Below, in pieces: positions 37,936-48,457 of a stretch of DNA of 64,000 nucleotides. Position 1 is the stretch's first letter; every line of letters starts with the position of its first letter. A program made the position numbers and the translations under genes. This DNA is from Crocinitomicaceae bacterium (lineage in GTDB: Bacteria; Bacteroidota; Bacteroidia; Flavobacteriales_D; Crocinitomicaceae), in contig JAURMC010000014.1 in NCBI GenBank assembly GCA_030830895.1, positions 1 through 64,000 of the forward strand, in the 5' to 3' direction. The notes beneath the pieces were generated by a model. The model ran no database searches, was not told the DNA's origin, and worked only from the letters and a program-made list of their open reading frames with translations.

Positions 37936-40551
37936 CTACGCGATTTCCTCTTCTGCCAACACCGGCTTTCTGAACACGATTTGTCCTTCGAACATATCCA
38001 TCACCACCGTTTGATTCATGTCCACGGTTTTGGCGAGCAAGGCTTTCGATAAGCTATTCAACACCTCTTTTTGAATGACACGTTTCACCGGACGAGCACC
38101 AAAGAATGGGTCGTATCCTAATTCCACGATGTGCTCGAACGCATCGGGCGCAACAAACAATTTGATACCTTTTTCCTTCAACTGATTTTTCAAATTATCT
38201 AATTGAATACTCACAATATCTTTCACGTTTGAGCGAGTTAACGGTAAAAACAGAAGCGATTCATCGATGCGGTTTAAAAATTCAGGTCGAATGGTTTGTT
38301 TTAACAACTCAAGCACTTCTACCTTGGCCCTGATGGCAATTTTTGGAAAATCGGCTTCTCTCGCTTCCTCAAAGGCTTCTTGTAAAATATGTGATCCTAA
38401 ATTGGAAGTCATAATAATGATTGTATTTTTAAAATTGACTAACCTACCTTTATTGTCGGTTAAGCGCCCATCATCCAGAACTTGGAGCAACACATTAAAT
38501 ACATCCGGATGCGCCTTTTCTATTTCGTCCAACAAAACGATCGAATATGGCCTTCTGCGGACAGCTTCTGTTAGCTGTCCTCCCTCATCATACCCCACAT
38601 ATCCCGGAGGTGCACCTACTAATCGACTTACGCTATGTTTCTCTTGGTATTCACTCATATCGATGCGGGTCATGGCATTTTCATCATTGAAAAGAAATTC
38701 AGCCAAAGCTTTGGCTAATTCTGTTTTACCAACTCCGGTTGTACCGAGGAAAATAAACGATCCAATCGGACGTCGCGCATCTTGCAAACCGGCCCGAGAC
38801 CTTCGTACTGCATCCGACAAAGCCTCAATGGCTTCTTCTTGTCCAACCACGCGTTTCTTTAGTTCATCTTCCAATCGAAGCAACTTACTGACCTCACTTT
38901 CCACCATTTTCTGAACAGGAATCCCGGTCCATTTGGAAACCACTTCGGCAATTTCCTCGGTATCCACTTCTTCCTTAATCATTTTAGATTCCGATTGAAT
39001 CTCAGTTAGCGTTTGTTTCGAATCTTCTAATTTACGTTCGGCTTCTTGAATTTTTCCATATCTAATTTCAGCCACTTTTCCGTAATCTCCTGACCGCTCA
39101 GCAACATCCGCCTCATATTTCAACAATTCAATCTCTTCTTTGGAATGCTGAATAGACTCTAACACTTGTTTCTCAGTTTGCCATTTGGAAGTCAATCCTT
39201 GACGTTTTTCATTGAAATTAGCCAAGTCTTTTTCAACCGTTTCAAGTTTAGCCGTATTGTTTTCTCGCTTCAGTGCTTCACGTTCAATTTCAAGTTGCAT
39301 GATTTTACGCTCGATTTCATCAAGTTCCTCCGGTTTCGAATTAATCTCCATGCGAAGCTTGGAGGCTGCCTCATCGATTAAGTCAATTGCTTTATCGGGC
39401 AGGTGGCGATCAGAAATATAGCGTTGTGACAATTCCACTGCGGCGATAATTGCAGCATCTTTTATAATTACCTTATGGTGATTCTCATATTTTTCTTTGA
39501 TTCCACGCAAGATGGCAATGGCATCTTCGGTATCTGGTTCATCCACAAGAACGGTTTGAAAACGTCGCACCAAGGCTTTGTCTTTTTCAAAATACTTTTG
39601 ATATTCATTTAGAGTAGTTGCACCAACAGCACGTAACTCACCTCTCGCCAAGGCCGGTTTCAAAATATTGGCCGCATCCATTGCGCCTTCGCCCCCACCG
39701 GCTCCAACTAATGTGTGGATTTCATCAATAAATAAAATGATTTCACCATCCGAATTAATTACTTCCTTTACTACCGCCTTCAAGCGCTCCTCAAATTCTC
39801 CTTTGTATTTCGCGCCGGCGATTAAAGAACCCATATCTAATGAATAAACCACCTTAGTTTTAAGGTTCTCTGGTACATCCCCACCAATAATACGATGTGC
39901 CAACCCTTCAGCAATCGCGGTTTTACCAACACCCGGCTCACCAATTAAAATGGGATTATTTTTTGTCCTACGCGTTAGAATCTGCAGCACGCGTCGAATT
40001 TCTTCATCTCGTCCAATAACGGGATCGAGTTTCCCCTTCGCAGCCAATTCATTTAAGTTCTTCGCATATTTCGCTAAAGATTGATATGTGTTTTCTTGAC
40101 TTGAACTCTGTACTTTTTCTCCTTTTCTCATTTCAATAATATGTTTTTTAAGTGTTGAGAGATTAATTCCGGCATCAATAACGATAGCACCCAAGGTGTC
40201 GTTTGCATGGCACAGGTAATAAAACAGTGCATCCACAGCCAAATAGCTATCGCCCCATTCTTTCAATTCAACAAGTCCTTTATTCAGCGCAGCATTAAGC
40301 GTATTAGAAATATGCAATTCACCTCCTTGTACTTTTGGAAAAGTTTTTACAACAGCGCTTACAGCAGCCCTAAAACGAGTAACATCAACCCCTTGTTTTT
40401 TTAATAAAGTAGGGATCAGTTCATTGTCCACCTCTAGCAAACCCATCATTAGGTGCGCAGATTCCAGCACTTGATGTTGATTTTCTTGTGCTAACTCTTG
40501 CGCCTTTTGAAGGGCTTCTTGAGCACGCATGGTAAATTTTGAAAAATCCAT
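37936..40551 (-). CDS. clpB: ATP-dependent chaperone ClpB
   Basis: Two AAA+ modules ([31 protein letters not shown]), Clp N domain, coiled-coil middle domain. Confidence 0.97.
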   Translation of the reverse strand: MDFSKFTMRAQEALQKAQELAQENQHQVLESAHLMMGLLEVDNELIPTLLKKQGVDVTRFRAAVSAVVKTFPKVQGGELHISNTLNAALNKGLVELKEWGDSYLAVDALFYYLCHANDTLGAIVIDAGINLSTLKKHIIEMRKGEKVQSSSQENTYQSLAKYAKNLNELAAKGKLDPVIGRDEEIRRVLQILTRRTKNNPILIGEPGVGKTAIAEGLAHRIIGGDVPENLKTKVVYSLDMGSLIAGAKYKGEFEERLKAVVKEVINSDGEIILFIDEIHTLVGAGGGEGAMDAANILKPALARGELRAVGATTLNEYQKYFEKDKALVRRFQTVLVDEPDTEDAIAILRGIKEKYENHHKVIIKDAAIIAAVELSQRYISDRHLPDKAIDLIDEAASKLRMEINSKPEELDEIERKIMQLEIEREALKRENNTAKLETVEKDLANFNEKRQGLTSKWQTEKQVLESIQHSKEEIELLKYEADVAERSGDYGKVAEIRYGKIQEAERKLEDSKQTLTEIQSESKMIKEEVDTEEIAEVVSKWTGIPVQKMVESEVSKLLRLEDELKKRVVGQEEAIEALSDAVRRSRAGLQDARRPIGSFIFLGTTGVGKTELAKALAEFLFNDENAMTRIDMSEYQEKHSVSRLVGAPPGYVGYDEGGQLTEAVRRRPYSIVLLDEIEKAHPDVFNVLLQVLDDGRLTDNKGRLVNFKNTIIIMTSNLGSHILQEAFEEAREADFPKIAIRAKVEVLELLKQTIRPEFLNRIDESLLFLPLTRSNVKDIVSIQLDNLKNQLKEKGIKLFVAPDAFEHIVELGYDPFFGARPVKRVIQKEVLNSLSKALLAKTVDMNQTVVMDMFEGQIVFRKPVLAEEEIA

Positions 40552-40702
40552 AATTACAATTTTAATATTCCTTGCTCAAATCATAAACCATGGAAAAAAC
40601 CAATGCCAATTTGACCGAATCCATCATTTCAAAACGACAAATTGACTTAATTTGACTTTAAAAATGCAAAAATGAAACTTTGAATCAGACAAATCGTTAG
40701 AG

Positions 40703-41146
40703 ATGGCTATGAAACAATTTGGATTTCTCTTGTTTATCTCACTTTATACAGGTACGTTGATCGCAGAGCCTATTCAGCCGGATAGATTAATAAAACATGA
40801 AAAGATTAGAATTTTATTACATGAAAATAAGGTTCGTTACGTGATTGCAAGTAAAACAGATTCATATTATAAAATTGCTAAACAAACTGGGATTAAACTT
40901 TCGCAGCTGCATCACTACAACGAAGCTTTCAAGGAGAAGGACATGTTGAATGAAGGAGACATTATATACTTAGACCCCAGAAGGGTAAAATCAAAAATCA
41001 AAAAATCGATTGTGTTAAGGCAATCAATGAGTGCGCGGGAACTTGCGCAGCAAGAAGCCCTAAAGCTCAAGCCACTCATGCGGAGGAATAATATTCCTTC
41101 CGCTGACGAACAACTGCCGTGCGGTAGGATGGTATTCCTTCGATAA
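40703..41146 (+). CDS. LysM-like domain exported protein
   Basis: Signal peptide; YKIAKQTGIKLSQLHHYNEAFKEKDMLNEGDIIYLDP. Confidence 0.7.
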   Translation: MAMKQFGFLLFISLYTGTLIAEPIQPDRLIKHEKIRILLHENKVRYVIASKTDSYYKIAKQTGIKLSQLHHYNEAFKEKDMLNEGDIIYLDPRRVKSKIKKSIVLRQSMSARELAQQEALKLKPLMRRNNIPSADEQLPCGRMVFLR

Positions 41147-41182
41147 TATGAGAAGGGATGTTTAGTTGTTGTTGTTTGTAAG

Positions 41183-41207
41183 AAGTCTCCTACGGGAGAC
41201 TTTTTTA
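41183..41207 (+). terminator. Rho-independent terminator
   Basis: AAGTCTCC-TACG-GGAGACTT followed by T-run. Confidence 0.85.
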
Positions 41208-41429
41208 TTCAATATCAGTACCTAAACTCTCATTCGCATAGCACTTCATTGCTTCCTCCATAAATTTTTCTTGCTCGGAAAGGTCCAGAGAACGCCAATA
41301 ATCGTTACAGTCTAAGGCTTCTTTTGAATCCTTGTTGACCATTTTTTTACCACATTCGCAGGCATCCATTTTTTGCTCACAGGCAGCTAATGAAAACCCT
41401 ATAACTATTAAAATTAGATACTTTTTCAT
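41205..41429 (-). CDS. Small Cys-containing lipoprotein
   Basis: MKKYLILIVIGFSLAAC lipobox. Confidence 0.6.
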   Translation of the reverse strand: MKKYLILIVIGFSLAACEQKMDACECGKKMVNKDSKEALDCNDYWRSLDLSEQEKFMEEAMKCYANESLGTDIE

Positions 41430-42145
41430 TTGGTTATTTTAATTGCAATTTGATAATAATTATTTACAGCTCCAAGCACTTTATAATTAATATAGAATGC
41501 GGAACTCCATTCAGTAAACGCTTTAAACTCATGTTGAGGTACATTGAATTCATCAAAAAATATCACATCCCCACTTCGTAAATACGGCGTAATTAAGGTG
41601 AGTACATATAAGGTTGCGGTATACAAATCTGCATCCATGTGTATTACTTTTTTACGGGATGGGTCAAATGTGGAAAGAAATGGAAGTAAGGTTTGCTGAA
41701 ATAACCCTTGATAAAATTGGTACCGGTTATCTTTTATATCAGGAAGAGAATCCCCTGAACTCATATCCCCCTTTTTAAAGGGCCCCCAATCTTCTGGAAG
41801 GCCGGTGAATGTATCAAAACCATAAAAACGAGCCTGAGGATCTCTTACACGCGCAGTCCACCATTTAAATGAATCCCCCTTCGAAACACCAAATTCAAGA
41901 TAATCAATGGGGCCATCGAGTCCCTCTTCCACAATAACATACTCAAATAACTGCTCTCTTCGAGAATAATCGAATTTGAAGGAATAGAAATCAGTATGGG
42001 TTAACTTTTTATGCTGTTGTATCCATTTCGATAACCCAGCCATTGATCCTATGAAAGAGAACAAATGGGCAGAAAAAAAGCGGTGTCCGTGAAAAAAGAA
42101 AAACAATCCTTTTAATTTACCACGTAAAAACATCAATCGTCTCAT
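41426..42145 (-). CDS. TylF/macrocin O-methyltransferase-like protein
   Basis: DYLEFGVSKGDSFKWWTARVRDPQARFYGFDTFTGLPEDWG, VIHMDADLYTATLYVL. Confidence 0.8.
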   Translation of the reverse strand: MRRLMFLRGKLKGLFFFFHGHRFFSAHLFSFIGSMAGLSKWIQQHKKLTHTDFYSFKFDYSRREQLFEYVIVEEGLDGPIDYLEFGVSKGDSFKWWTARVRDPQARFYGFDTFTGLPEDWGPFKKGDMSSGDSLPDIKDNRYQFYQGLFQQTLLPFLSTFDPSRKKVIHMDADLYTATLYVLTLITPYLRSGDVIFFDEFNVPQHEFKAFTEWSSAFYINYKVLGAVNNYYQIAIKITK

Positions 42146-42199
42146 GAGTTCAAAGGTAGGAAATCAAACGAAAATAAACGGGAAATTCAGCTACCTGGG

Positions 42200-42838
42200 T
42201 CAAGGTTTGAATTTAATATCCAAGAGTAGTAATTTTTCACTGCGAGAAATCGACCCCGGATTCAATCCTGGTTTACCTTCCGGTATAGGACATTTTAATC
42301 CATGATAATAATCAACCCAAACAGGATTAAAAGTTTTCGTCTCAGGATCAATAAACGTCATGGGTTCAAGTTCAAAAACCGGAGTGCCATGATTAGCTAC
42401 TTTAAACGATTCATACAACAACTCACTGCAATAATACTGGTCATTATTCAATAAAAAAACATCATCATATGGTTTTCCTAACAAGGACTTTGAGTATTTC
42501 ACTGCGCGTGAAATCAGTTCCTTATCATTTGTTTTTAATCTGGCTGCCAACACCTTTTTGCTTCGCTTTAAGAAATCCGACATGGACGTTATTTGTACCC
42601 CATCGCCAATGGCTTCGATAACTTTTAAGGTATCATGCTCCTCAACAACCATGGCACAATGTGAAAAATCTTTTCCATTTACACCTTCGGTCACTTTTTC
42701 AATAGCATCGCACAAGGGACCACAATTTAAATCCTGAAAAATCAAATCTCCTTCCTTCAACCCTTCATGAGTTTTTTCTTTACATGACGCACAAAGTAGA
42801 AAACTTGATAAAAACAGGAAATAAATTCGTTGTAACAT
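42200..42838 (-). CDS. YiiX/YebB-like NlpC/P60 superfamily cysteine hydrolase, lipoprotein
   Basis: Start MLQRIYFLFLSSFLLCASC at 42838; GDLIFQDL, FSHCAMVVEE, GKPYDDVFLLNNDQYYCSELLYESF. Confidence 0.8.
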   Translation of the reverse strand: MLQRIYFLFLSSFLLCASCKEKTHEGLKEGDLIFQDLNCGPLCDAIEKVTEGVNGKDFSHCAMVVEEHDTLKVIEAIGDGVQITSMSDFLKRSKKVLAARLKTNDKELISRAVKYSKSLLGKPYDDVFLLNNDQYYCSELLYESFKVANHGTPVFELEPMTFIDPETKTFNPVWVDYYHGLKCPIPEGKPGLNPGSISRSEKLLLLDIKFKP

Positions 42839-42866
42839 GTAATCAAATATAGTAATTTTAAACCCC

Positions 42867-43373
42867 ATGAAAATAAAGTTGCTACTCCTCTTTGTCTTGT
42901 TCTCTATGCTTAGAGCTGTTCAAGCTCATGAGTACCACTTTGCTTTTATGGAATTAGAATTTTATCCAACGGAGCAACAGTTTCAAGCTACTTTAAAGGT
43001 AACTGCTCATGATATAGCCTATATTTTTTCAAAAAAACATGCAACGGATTTAAGTGTGGATGAAATTATAAATACTGACAGTTTATATTCAGAATTGACG
43101 CTGTTTATTTGCGCTGGTTTCACCCTTTTTCAAAATAACCAGGCCGTTTACTTTAAGGTGGATGGTAATGAATTAACGAAGAGTGGGGATCTGCTTTTCT
43201 ATCTTTCCTCAGAGGCTATTGAATACCCCGGAAAGTTAAGCTTTTCTTTTCCTCTTCTCACCCTATATTTCCCCGAACAACAAAACAAATTGGATTACTT
43301 AAAAAAAGGTAAACATCATACCTTAACTTTTCTGTCTACCGATTACATCAAAGAAATACCCTTAACCCCATGA
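42867..43373 (+). CDS. DUF6702-like exported protein
   Basis: Signal peptide; HEYHFAFMELEFYPTEQQFQATLKV; located immediately upstream of an M1 peptidase gene. Confidence 0.6.
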   Translation: MKIKLLLLFVLFSMLRAVQAHEYHFAFMELEFYPTEQQFQATLKVTAHDIAYIFSKKHATDLSVDEIINTDSLYSELTLFICAGFTLFQNNQAVYFKVDGNELTKSGDLLFYLSSEAIEYPGKLSFSFPLLTLYFPEQQNKLDYLKKGKHHTLTFLSTDYIKEIPLTP

Positions 43374-45664
43374 CAAGATCCTTTATTTGCCTATTCTCCA
43401 TTGCCATCACCACCTCTTCATTTGCGCAAAAGAAATTTGCGCAACTTGATATGGAACTACCAACACCCAATGAATACCGTAACGCCTCGGGTGCTCCTGG
43501 TTATGCTTATTTCCAGCAGCAAGCAGATTATAAAATGAATTTAATTCTTGACGATGCAAATCAAAAACTAAGTGGTACCGAAACCATTACCTACACCAAC
43601 AATTCTCCAGATGCACTACCCTATTTATGGCTTCAATTAGATCAGAATATATTCGATGAGCATTCAGATACCAAGCTTATAGAAGTAGAGAAAATGGAGG
43701 ATTTCAAGTCAATCAGCGATATACAAAAACGATTTTTTCGTTATGACGGTGGCTTTAAGGTTGAAAATATTACATCGAGTTCTGGACAACAAATGACCTA
43801 CTTCATTAATAAAACAATGCTGCGAATTGATCTTACTACTCCACTTGCACCCAAAAGCAGCATTAGCTTTACTGTTAAATGGTGGTACAACATCAATGAC
43901 CGCATGGCCGTTGGTGGTCGTTCAGGGTACGAATATTTTGAAAAAGATAAGAACTATTTGTATACACTGGCTCAGTTCTTTCCTCGAATGTGTGTCTACA
44001 GTGATGTGACAGGTTGGCAAAACAAACAGTTTTTAGGTCGCGGGGAATTCACATTGCCCTTTGGAAATTACGACGTAAGTATAACAGTACCGTCGGATCA
44101 CATCATAGCAGCAACTGGAGAGCTTCAGAATGGTCCCGATGTATTAACCACCATTCAGCGAAAACGATTCGAACAAGCAAAAAAATCTGACTTTCCGATA
44201 ATGATTGTTACCCAAGCTGAAGCAGAATCCACCGAAAAAGATAAAAAATCATCAACAAAAACGTGGCGATTTAAAGCAACCAACGTGCGAGATTTCGCTT
44301 TTGCAAGTTCTCGTAAGTTTATTTGGGATGCACAAAAAGTAACCGTGGGAGGCAAAAATATTATTTGTATGTCCTTTTATCCAAAAGAAGGAAACCCACT
44401 TTGGGAGCGTTACAGCACCAAACTTGTGGCGCATACGATAAAAACCTATTCGAAATACACGGTAGACTATCCATACCCTGTAGCTATATCTGTACATTCT
44501 AAATGGATCGGCATGGAATACCCAATGATCTGTTTCAATGGAGGTAGACCAGAGGAGGATGGAACCTATTCTGAGAGTGAAAAATATGGCATGTGGGGTG
44601 TTATCATTCACGAAGTAGGACATAATTTTTTCCCGATGATTATCAATTCAGATGAACGCCAATGGACCTGGATGGACGAGGGGCTAAATACTTTTGTTCA
44701 ATACCTCACCGAGCAGGAATGGGAACGAGGGTACCCATCAAGAAGAGGGCCAGCGCATCTTATTGCGGATTACATGCGAGGGGACCAAAAATTTATTTCT
44801 CCGATAATGACCAATTCCGAATCTATTTTTCAATTCGGAAACAATGCTTATGGAAAACCAGCTACAGGATTGAATATCCTTCGTGAAACCATCATGGGTC
44901 GCGAGCTTTTTGATTATGCCTTCAAAACATATTGTGAACGATGGAAACTTAAACATCCGAGTCCAGCCGATTTCTTCAGAAGCATGGAAGATGCCTCAGC
45001 TGTTGATTTGGATTGGTTTTGGAGAGGTTGGTTTTATGGTACTGACCCAGTTGATATTGCAATAAGGGAAGTAAAATGGTTTCAGTTGAACAGTCAAAAT
45101 CCAACACTCGAAAAAGCTTTCTTACAAGAACAAAAAAATAACAAGGACATTCACATTGGCGCCACACGTAACGAAACTAACATCAAGGAAACAATAAATG
45201 AAAGAGATTCTTTAATCGATGATTATTATGCAAAACGAAACGTTTATTTAGTCGATGCATTGGATAAAAAAGAATACGAGGCCTTTAAGCAGCAGACAAG
45301 TACAAAAGATTTGGCATTATTAAATGCAGGTAAACATTTTTATGAGGTGCATTTTGAGAATGTTGGTGGCATGGTGATGCCTCTTATTATAAAATTCACC
45401 TTCATCGATGACAGCACTGAAGTGATCCGCATACCGGTTGAAATTTGGAGACAATATGAGGAAAAGGTTTCAAAGGTGTTTATTTTTGACAAAGAAGTGA
45501 AAGAGATTCGCTTAGATCCGTTTCTCGAAACTGCCGATGTTGATTTAAATAATAATTCATGGCCAACAAATATACAACCTTCTAGATATCAATTATTTAA
45601 GCAAAATCAACCAAAGGAAAACCCAATGCAGCGACAAAAGCGTGTAGATGAAATTAAAAATTAA
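43370..45664 (+). CDS. M1 family metallopeptidase
   Basis: HEVGHNFFPMIINSDERQWTWMDE = HEXXH-X18-E; signal peptide. Confidence 0.93.
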   Translation: MTRSFICLFSIAITTSSFAQKKFAQLDMELPTPNEYRNASGAPGYAYFQQQADYKMNLILDDANQKLSGTETITYTNNSPDALPYLWLQLDQNIFDEHSDTKLIEVEKMEDFKSISDIQKRFFRYDGGFKVENITSSSGQQMTYFINKTMLRIDLTTPLAPKSSISFTVKWWYNINDRMAVGGRSGYEYFEKDKNYLYTLAQFFPRMCVYSDVTGWQNKQFLGRGEFTLPFGNYDVSITVPSDHIIAATGELQNGPDVLTTIQRKRFEQAKKSDFPIMIVTQAEAESTEKDKKSSTKTWRFKATNVRDFAFASSRKFIWDAQKVTVGGKNIICMSFYPKEGNPLWERYSTKLVAHTIKTYSKYTVDYPYPVAISVHSKWIGMEYPMICFNGGRPEEDGTYSESEKYGMWGVIIHEVGHNFFPMIINSDERQWTWMDEGLNTFVQYLTEQEWERGYPSRRGPAHLIADYMRGDQKFISPIMTNSESIFQFGNNAYGKPATGLNILRETIMGRELFDYAFKTYCERWKLKHPSPADFFRSMEDASAVDLDWFWRGWFYGTDPVDIAIREVKWFQLNSQNPTLEKAFLQEQKNNKDIHIGATRNETNIKETINERDSLIDDYYAKRNVYLVDALDKKEYEAFKQQTSTKDLALLNAGKHFYEVHFENVGGMVMPLIIKFTFIDDSTEVIRIPVEIWRQYEEKVSKVFIFDKEVKEIRLDPFLETADVDLNNNSWPTNIQPSRYQLFKQNQPKENPMQRQKRVDEIKN

Positions 45665-45717
45665 CTTTTCCTTTAGTAAAAGACAACGAAAAACACTAAA
45701 TTTCGTCAATCTAACCG

Positions 45718-48219
45718 ATGCTAAAACTACTAAAGGTCTTGTTCATTATTGTAGTTCCTTTTTTTTATTTGGGACAAGGTGATGATTGTAGTACTGCAAC
45801 ACAAATCACAAACGTATTAAATTATTGCTCAGGCAACGGTGTTTTTACCAATGTAGGATCTACACCGGGAATGTATGGATTACCGAGTTGTTGGCCCGTA
45901 AATGCCACCGAAGACGTATGGTTTTCTTTTACCGCTTTAGGCACTGATGTACTCATTTCCGCAAGCGGCACCGGTGGAGGCGGTACTATGCCACAACCCC
46001 GAATTGCCTTATATGATGGAATCTGCGGAGGGTTACTTAATGAACTTAATTGTGCGAATGGGACACCCGGATTTGGTACCACCCAAATTTACGAAGGCGC
46101 CCTTGTACCGGGAAACACATATTATATTCGAATATCAACACCTCAAGCAAATGAAGGAAGCTTTGAGCTTTGCATCAACAGTTATACGCCAACTGCAAAT
46201 CCGGGAGCGGATTGTGATGGCGCGGCATATCTTTGTAACCAAAATCCTGTTAGTGTAGGAACGCTAAGTGGTGGCGGATTAAACAATGACGAACCAGAAC
46301 CTGGCACCTGCCTTGACATGCCTGGGCCAGATGAATCAAATTCTTCATGGTTTTATTGGACATGCGGTACAGGTGGGCCGCTAACCTTCGATATTACGCC
46401 TGTAAATCCAATGGACGACATCGACTTTATATTCTATCAACTAAATTCAAATGATCCTTGTGGTCCGAGAACGCCTGTTCGATGTTGTTCAAGTTCTTGC
46501 CTTAATGCCACAGGTTCTACTGGGATGGGATTAGCCGAAGTTGACCCAACTGAATGGCCAGGTTGCCAAGCTGGATATAATGCATATATTCAAAGTATTA
46601 ACATGACCCCTGGTACGAGCTATGCCTTGCTCGTTAATAATTTCTCGGCTAATACTGGGTTTACCATTACTTTCAACAACAATAATCCTAATGGAGGTAC
46701 ATTCGCTGGTCCAATTCCACAAATAACCTCAAGTACATTAAACATATGCGCAGGAGATTCTGTCATTTTTAACGGTACAAATTCGCAAAACTGTACCACT
46801 TACAATTGGAATTTTACCCCCAATGCTTCTCCAATTTCCGCGGTGGGGGTCGGATCACACACGGTTACCTATCCGAATCCTGGGAATTTTGTAGCAATTT
46901 TAAATGGACTAGATTTCTCAGGATGCCAATCGTTAGATTTCGTGAATGTTACGGTTAGCCCTCCAATACTAGTAAATATCGCATCTGTAGATACAATTTG
47001 TAGCGGGTCTAATTTTATTCAACCTATCACTTCTTCTCCTTTAGGGGCTACGTTTAGCTACACCCCGTCCGTAAATCCCAACCTAACAGGTGCAAATTCA
47101 GGTTCAGGAGCAAATATTAATCAAATCATAAATAACACCAGTGCAAGCGCTCAAAATATTACTTATGTGGTAAATGGGAGCCTTAATGGTTGTCAAAATA
47201 CAGATAGTTGTATTCTTACAGTTACACCCCTCATCGAACCTACCTTTAATTGGATGGGACCATTCTGTTTGGGCTTGACCCCTGCACCAATCCTTCCTTC
47301 CTTATCAAGTAATGGCATTCAAGGAATTTGGAATCCATTGGCTGTGAATACTCAACAGCTTGGGATTTCCAACTATATATTTACCGCCAACCCTGGTGAA
47401 TGTGCTGATACTGCTTCAATGAATGTTCTGATTTCAGAGAATCCTGGCGTTTCTTTTAATGCTGATGTTTTATTAGGGTGTTCCCCATTGCAAGGGACAC
47501 TTACTACCACACCCGTAAATGGAGCAACATATCTTTGGCAAATTAATGGGTTACAAATTGGGAATTCTCCGAGTGTTTCTTACAACTTACCCAATGTGGG
47601 CTGTTATGATGTTGAGTTGCAAGTAGATGTTAGTGGGTGTACGGTATCTTCACTTCTAAACGATTATTTGTGCGTGGAAGCGCCACCGGTAGTTAGTTTT
47701 TCATTCGTTCCGGGAGAGTTCAGTGCCCCTTCTGAACTTATTAGTTTTAACAATGGAACTCAAGGCGCCTCTTCATACCAATGGCTTTATGGGGATGGGA
47801 ACAGCAGTACTCAATCGGAAGAAACGCATACCTACACGAATACAACAGGAGGTTATTTTGTAACCCTTATTGCAAGTTCACCTTCAGGGTGTACCGATTC
47901 ACTTACCCAATTTATTGGGTACCAAGAACCATTAATTTTCTATGTTCCAAATACCTTCACACCGGACCAAGACCAATTCAATCAGCAATGGAAACCTGTA
48001 TTTACAAGCGGATTTAATCCATATGATTATCACTTGCGTATTTTCAATCGCTGGGGCGAATTAATTTGGGAATCATTTAATTACGAAACGGGATGGGATG
48101 GCGTATATGGAAAAGATTTCCAAGCACAAGACGGAATATATACATGGGAAATTACCTATGCGACTAAAACAAACAACGAGAAACAAAGGGTGACAGGTAC
48201 TTTAAATTTACTGCGTTAA
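45718..48219 (+). CDS. Large surface protein with PKD-like domain and T9SS type B sorting domain
   Basis: Signal peptide; YQWLYGDGNSSTQSEETHTY (PKD); C-terminal FYVPNTFTPDQDQFNQQWKPVF...FNRWGELIWES...DGIYTWEITY. Confidence 0.9.
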   Translation: MLKLLKVLFIIVVPFFYLGQGDDCSTATQITNVLNYCSGNGVFTNVGSTPGMYGLPSCWPVNATEDVWFSFTALGTDVLISASGTGGGGTMPQPRIALYDGICGGLLNELNCANGTPGFGTTQIYEGALVPGNTYYIRISTPQANEGSFELCINSYTPTANPGADCDGAAYLCNQNPVSVGTLSGGGLNNDEPEPGTCLDMPGPDESNSSWFYWTCGTGGPLTFDITPVNPMDDIDFIFYQLNSNDPCGPRTPVRCCSSSCLNATGSTGMGLAEVDPTEWPGCQAGYNAYIQSINMTPGTSYALLVNNFSANTGFTITFNNNNPNGGTFAGPIPQITSSTLNICAGDSVIFNGTNSQNCTTYNWNFTPNASPISAVGVGSHTVTYPNPGNFVAILNGLDFSGCQSLDFVNVTVSPPILVNIASVDTICSGSNFIQPITSSPLGATFSYTPSVNPNLTGANSGSGANINQIINNTSASAQNITYVVNGSLNGCQNTDSCILTVTPLIEPTFNWMGPFCLGLTPAPILPSLSSNGIQGIWNPLAVNTQQLGISNYIFTANPGECADTASMNVLISENPGVSFNADVLLGCSPLQGTLTTTPVNGATYLWQINGLQIGNSPSVSYNLPNVGCYDVELQVDVSGCTVSSLLNDYLCVEAPPVVSFSFVPGEFSAPSELISFNNGTQGASSYQWLYGDGNSSTQSEETHTYTNTTGGYFVTLIASSPSGCTDSLTQFIGYQEPLIFYVPNTFTPDQDQFNQQWKPVFTSGFNPYDYHLRIFNRWGELIWESFNYETGWDGVYGKDFQAQDGIYTWEITYATKTNNEKQRVTGTLNLLR

Positions 48220-48457
48220 TTTTTTCATTTTAATCCCCTCAACAATTTTCGGATTCTAGTTATTTCAAAATACGAAAAAATAGCCTTTTTAGGCTAAGCC
48301 TATCCCAATGGGTACCAGTCTTAAAAGTCTCAAATCTAATTAAAAGGATTCGCTTTTGAATGTGCAAATAATCTTTGTAAATAAATTCAAAAAAAATACG
48401 GTTATATAGACCACCAAATCAAACAATTAACGTAAATTTAATGCTGCCTAAACTACT

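Noticed and set aside
38267-38914. Plus-strand 215-aa ORF
   Set aside because: Antisense to the second AAA+ module of clpB.
48281-48296. TAGCC-TTTTTA-GGCTA inverted repeat after the first surface-protein gene
   Set aside because: Short stem without a clear U-tract; not firm enough to call a terminator.
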